A stretch of DNA of 8,531 nucleotides, taken from assembly GCA_009781525.1 (NCBI GenBank), contig WQXZ01000073.1, positions 1-8,531 of the forward strand, in the 5' to 3' direction. Below, one piece after another: positions 5,649 to 8,531 of this stretch (its first letter is position 1; every line of letters starts with the position of its first letter). Made by a program: the position numbers and the translations under genes. The notes below the pieces were generated by a model, which worked only from the letters and a program-made list of their open reading frames with translations, did no database searches and was not told where the DNA came from. This DNA is from Coriobacteriia bacterium (GTDB lineage Bacteria; Actinomycetota; Coriobacteriia; Coriobacteriales; UBA8131).

Positions 5649-7747
5649 CAGCGCTCACCGATTCCAGTGCTTTTGCCTGCGCGGATCTCACCGATGTCGA
5701 CATCATATATTGCCGCCAGGGTGTGCTGTACTGCCTGCATTGCAGAGCTGTCGCCTGTACCAGCTCGCTCAATCACACTTGCCACACAGAATTTCGGGTT
5801 GTCAGCAGGTGCGTATGCTACAAACCATGCACAGGTACCTTTATCTGCCTCAGCAGCAACCTCGCCGGTTCCGGTCTTTGCCAATATCGTGACCGGAAAC
5901 TCGTTGAAGGGCCAGCCGTTACGGGCGACAACCCGCCGGAAACCTTCTTCCAGTCGCAAGACATCCTTCTCCTCGAACTCTGGCTGCTGGTCGCTCTCGC
6001 GCACATCATAACTCTCCAGTGTATTGCCGTGCACATCCAGTGTGCGATGAAAAATGTGTGGCTTCAGCATTTTACGACGGGCGATACCGGCGTAGCCATT
6101 ACATATCTGCAGCGGGGTTACCAGCAGGTCTCCCTGCCCGATTATCATGTTGGTCATGTCACCCGGCCACCAGTCATAGTCTTCTGGAGTGTCAGCAAAA
6201 ACCTCGCGCTTCCATGCTGCATCAGGTACCCGCCCCGCAGACTCACCCAAGCCGTCAAGTCCGGTGACAGAGCCGAATCCCCAGCTGCGTAGATACTCTT
6301 GCAGCTCGTTCTCTCTCTCTAAGACATCCTCCTCAAGCACCTCCCAGCGCTCGTAGAATGCCGCAGCCAGGTCGTAGAAAAAGACATCACAGCTCTGGTT
6401 GACCGACTCTTCGAAATCGAGCAGACCGTGACCGCCCCACTCATAGATCCAACATCTCCACCCCCACTGGGTTCCGTAATAATCCCAGTAACCGGTACAA
6501 TAGCAGGTGCTATGATCATCAATCAATCCCGCATGAAAACCAGCCAGCGAAGTGAAAGCCTTAAAAGTCGAGGCAGCCGGATACCTTCCGGTCGTAACCC
6601 TGTTCATCAGTGGGTTATTAGCCTCTGTACTGGTCAGCTGATCCCAAAGATCCTGTGAGATACCATTGGTAAAAGCCTCTGGGTTATAGGTCGGAAAAGA
6701 TGACATAGCCAAGATGCCACCATCTTCGATATCCATAGCCACCAAAGCTCCTGCGTCACAGTATTTCCAACCGTTCTCTCGCGCAGACGCAATAATCTCG
6801 CGCAGAATCTTATCTGTCGCCCGCTGCAGATCCAAGTCGATAGTCAGGCAGACATCCAGTCCATTGACAGGCGGAATCTCCTGCAGCAGAGCCGTCGGTG
6901 CTCCATAGACATCGCGCTTGTATACAAGCTGGCCCTTTTTGCCTGCCAAATAGCGCTCAAAGGCATACTCGGCTCCGGTCTTGCCAATGAAATCTTCTCC
7001 TGTTAGCTCGGAATCATCCCCCGCTGCCTTCAACTCATCAGCTGTCACCGGCCCAATGTAGCCTAACACATGAGCAGCTCTTGAATCAAATGGATAATAG
7101 CGCGCTGCGCTATCCTTAACGGTAATGTCTTCGAATAGATGTGGGTGCGACTGGATATAAGCGGCAGCACGCATACTGACATCGGTTGCCAAGACGCGCT
7201 GGGCAGTCATTTCAAGCCGGTCATCTAATAATTTCTGCCTGATGACTCCACTGGGAATGCCTAATACCAAAGATAGACGATGCACCAGGTTTCGATCATC
7301 AGCCACCGAACGTGGCGCCGTTACTATCAGTGTCGGCCTATTGCCAACCATCTCACGCCCTTTGCGGTCAAGCAGGCGCCCCCGAATAGCGGGAATCGCC
7401 ACCGAAGAGGTTCGGTTGATTTCAGCCAGCTCGGTATAGTAGTCACCAGAAAGTAACTGTAGTGACCAGAGCTTTGCCACGATACTCGAAAAAATGGTAC
7501 CGGTCAGAATGCCGAATATATAGAAGCGTAGGCGGTTTTTATCCTGTGCTGGCTCAGCAGTGAGCTCCTCTTCCTTGGGGATGTCGATGTTCGCACTGCC
7601 TGAAGGCCCAGCTACTGGTACAAAGCTGCGCTTGACTACCAGATCACGAGACTGGCGGTTATACATGTCGGCAATGAAAGCCAACACGACCAGTGACACT
7701 ACAAAGGTGACAATAGCCACTATTACCGTGATGGTCTCTGGTCTCAC
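5648..7747 (-). CDS. mrdA: penicillin-binding protein 2 (elongation-specific transpeptidase)
   Basis: PBP2 cross-links peptidoglycan outside the membrane during elongation and activates RodA. Catalytic motifs are all present: S393-T-F-K396 (SxxK, with the nucleophile Ser393), S452-C-D454 (the SxN position, as SxD in PBP2s) and K624-T-G-T627 (KTGT). The dimerisation/pedestal domain spans about 100-320, with IPAIRGRLLDRKGREM (118-133) and LGYIGPV (228-234), and the transpeptidase domain about 325-685, with IIGQGDLLVTPLQ (535-547). Two hydrophobic segments lie near the N-terminus (about 5-27 and 75-97), separated by a polar Pro/Glu-rich linker; most PBP2s have one. Between SxxK and SxN is a Trp/Tyr/Cys-rich stretch (415-440). 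The start is GTG at 7747: an in-frame TAA lies two codons upstream, and GGTGA is 7 nt before the GTG. The 699-residue length is slightly above the typical 600-650. It follows mreD by 65 nt and overlaps rodA. Confidence 0.97.
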   Translation of the reverse strand: MRPETITVIVAIVTFVVSLVVLAFIADMYNRQSRDLVVKRSFVPVAGPSGSANIDIPKEEELTAEPAQDKNRLRFYIFGILTGTIFSSIVAKLWSLQLLSGDYYTELAEINRTSSVAIPAIRGRLLDRKGREMVGNRPTLIVTAPRSVADDRNLVHRLSLVLGIPSGVIRQKLLDDRLEMTAQRVLATDVSMRAAAYIQSHPHLFEDITVKDSAARYYPFDSRAAHVLGYIGPVTADELKAAGDDSELTGEDFIGKTGAEYAFERYLAGKKGQLVYKRDVYGAPTALLQEIPPVNGLDVCLTIDLDLQRATDKILREIIASARENGWKYCDAGALVAMDIEDGGILAMSSFPTYNPEAFTNGISQDLWDQLTSTEANNPLMNRVTTGRYPAASTFKAFTSLAGFHAGLIDDHSTCYCTGYWDYYGTQWGWRCWIYEWGGHGLLDFEESVNQSCDVFFYDLAAAFYERWEVLEEDVLERENELQEYLRSWGFGSVTGLDGLGESAGRVPDAAWKREVFADTPEDYDWWPGDMTNMIIGQGDLLVTPLQICNGYAGIARRKMLKPHIFHRTLDVHGNTLESYDVRESDQQPEFEEKDVLRLEEGFRRVVARNGWPFNEFPVTILAKTGTGEVAAEADKGTCAWFVAYAPADNPKFCVASVIERAGTGDSSAMQAVQHTLAAIYDVDIGEIRAGKSTGIGER

Positions 7748-7812
7748 TGCTTATTCACCGATTCTCTGATACCCATATACTGACCTTACGCCTGTCCTTT
7801 CCGACCACCGTG

Positions 7813-8376
7813 TCAAAGTGGTGGCAACTTGTCTTTCAATTGCGCAGCTGATCTGCCGGACAGCGACCTGATGGAGGGCAAAGCACTTGAACCACTGGCA
7901 GACAGTCTGGCATAGGGCAGCATGATAAACGCTATCACAGAGTCATACAAACCAGCAGGCAATACCCGGTTGGCGACAGTATGCGTTAGATTGTTATCGA
8001 GACCGATTGTTGACATTAAGAGCGCAATGAGAAATTCTCCACAGAAGACCATAACGGCGACTGCAATGAAGCGAGTCAGAGTACTGCTTAGTATCGGCAT
8101 CGTTGAAAGCGGATTTATTGCAAAGGCAACCAGGCAGTAAGCGAAAGCGCGGACACCCAGCGGAGTGCCGCATGCCAGATCGACGGTGGCGCCGAGGATG
8201 AATGCGCAGAGCACAGCGGCTGGCTGGGAGACCCGCATGGCGTTTACGACCGCAAAGCAAAGTGCGATGTCTGCTGCCACCGATGCGATTGCCAGGTTCG
8301 TCGAGAAGCCTACCTGTAAAAAGAAGGCGACCAGCATGCCGATTGCCACAGAAACGATGCTCGACTCTTGTCTCAT
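7813..8376 (-). CDS. mreD: rod shape-determining protein MreD
   Basis: MreD is an integral membrane component of the elongasome that acts with MreC between the MreB filament and the RodA-PBP2 synthase. The 187-residue protein is hydrophobic, with about five membrane segments (roughly 8-28, 30-47, 53-70, 75-90, 100-123 and 140-155, some short). The signature LGATVDLACGTPLGVRAFAY (61-80) matches the family's G-x-x-x-D-x-x-x-G-x-PLG-x-x-A-x-x-Y loop. A hydrophilic tail (about 157-187), rich in Ser, Ala and Leu, follows the last segment and is probably cytoplasmic. Its ATG overlaps the mreC stop in an ATGA arrangement; a purine-rich GAGGGGAG lies about 10 nt upstream inside mreC. MreD sequences diverge strongly, so the call rests on hydropathy, the signature loop and position between mreC and mrdA. 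Confidence 0.92.
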   Translation of the reverse strand: MRQESSIVSVAIGMLVAFFLQVGFSTNLAIASVAADIALCFAVVNAMRVSQPAAVLCAFILGATVDLACGTPLGVRAFAYCLVAFAINPLSTMPILSSTLTRFIAVAVMVFCGEFLIALLMSTIGLDNNLTHTVANRVLPAGLYDSVIAFIMLPYARLSASGSSALPSIRSLSGRSAAQLKDKLPPL

Positions 8377-8531
8377 CGAAGCAGCGCTCCCCTCTTTTGG
8401 CTATGCAGCAGGCAGCCTTGTTGTGGTCGACCAGGCACCGATTGCTGACCAGGCATGCCGATGCGGTTCTCCTGGGTTCCGCCAGAGCCCGGCCTGATAT
8501 TTGATTCACTGCCGGTGATTACCAGTACCTC
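8373..8531 (-). CDS. mreC: C-terminal end of rod shape-determining protein MreC, 5' part outside window
   Basis: The last 52 codons of an open frame enter from the right edge. They start with EVLVIT, which resembles the final beta strand of the MreC core (the EVLV[IV] segment that usually closes the periplasmic beta-barrel domain). A tail of about 46 residues follows, rich in Gly, Pro, Gln, Ser and Arg and ending SQKRGALLR; it looks disordered. MreC is a bitopic protein whose extracytoplasmic domain binds and activates PBP2. The stop TGA overlaps the mreD ATG by 4 nt (ATGA), the usual mreCD arrangement. Identification depends on the short EVLVIT match plus gene order, since most of the gene is not visible. 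mreB would be expected further upstream but cannot be seen. Confidence 0.85.
   Translation of the reverse strand, partial: EVLVITGSESNIRPGSGGTQENRIGMPGQQSVPGRPQQGCLLHSQKRGALLR

Noticed and set aside
5723..6292. 189-codon open frame on the plus strand
   Set aside because: It is antisense to the transpeptidase domain of PBP2, including its KTG region. Its composition has no recognisable motif, so it is a shadow frame.
7801..7820. CCACC...GGTGG inverted repeat at the end of mreD
   Set aside because: The stem is only 5 bp with a 10-nt loop, partly within the mreD coding end and without a U-tract, so it is not a convincing terminator.
7994..8509. 171-codon minus-strand frame overlapping mreD and mreC
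   Set aside because: It is out of frame with mreD, whose hydropathy and PLG signature fit the family, and with the mreC end. The translation is Arg/His/Cys-rich with no recognisable feature.

Overview
The window reads as a stretch of bacterial chromosome whose genes all lie on the minus strand, so transcription runs from high to low coordinates. It looks like a low-to-moderate GC, anaerobic, Gram-positive-type organism. The combination of an mreC-mreD-mrdA-rodA block, a DUF697-type protein without a GTPase domain and an uncharacterised radical SAM pair suggests Actinomycetota of the class Coriobacteriia. This is an inference from remembered family resemblance, not a search, and is moderately confident at best. 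No mobile element, CRISPR array, tRNA or rRNA gene is visible, and the region looks like core genome.

Layout in transcription order. (1) 8531-5648 and 5648-4428 hold the cell-elongation (elongasome) genes: the C-terminal end of mreC (cut by the window edge), mreD (ATGA overlap with mreC), mrdA/PBP2 (65 nt after mreD) and rodA (TGATG stop/start overlap with mrdA). RodA is the glycan-strand polymerase, PBP2 is its partner transpeptidase, and MreC and MreD are the membrane scaffold that activates them. (2) After 77 nt, 4350-775 hold a DUF697-like membrane-associated protein of unknown function, a 602-residue radical SAM protein of the TIGR03960 type (TGATG overlap) and its usual partner, a DUF2344/TIGR03936 protein (8-nt overlap). 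(3) After 72 nt comes a small Cys-containing protein (702-382). After another 51 nt comes rlmH, the 23S rRNA pseudouridine-1915 methyltransferase, cut by the left edge.

The gaps between genes are all under 80 nt: 7748-7812, 4351-4427, 703-774 and 331-381. I see no convincing intrinsic terminator or strong sigma-70 promoter in any of them, so one long transcript, or a few overlapping ones, is plausible. Tight stop/start overlaps within each cluster suggest translational coupling. The best candidates for undescribed biology are the DUF697-like protein embedded between the elongasome and the radical SAM pair, the radical SAM pair itself, and the small Cys protein.
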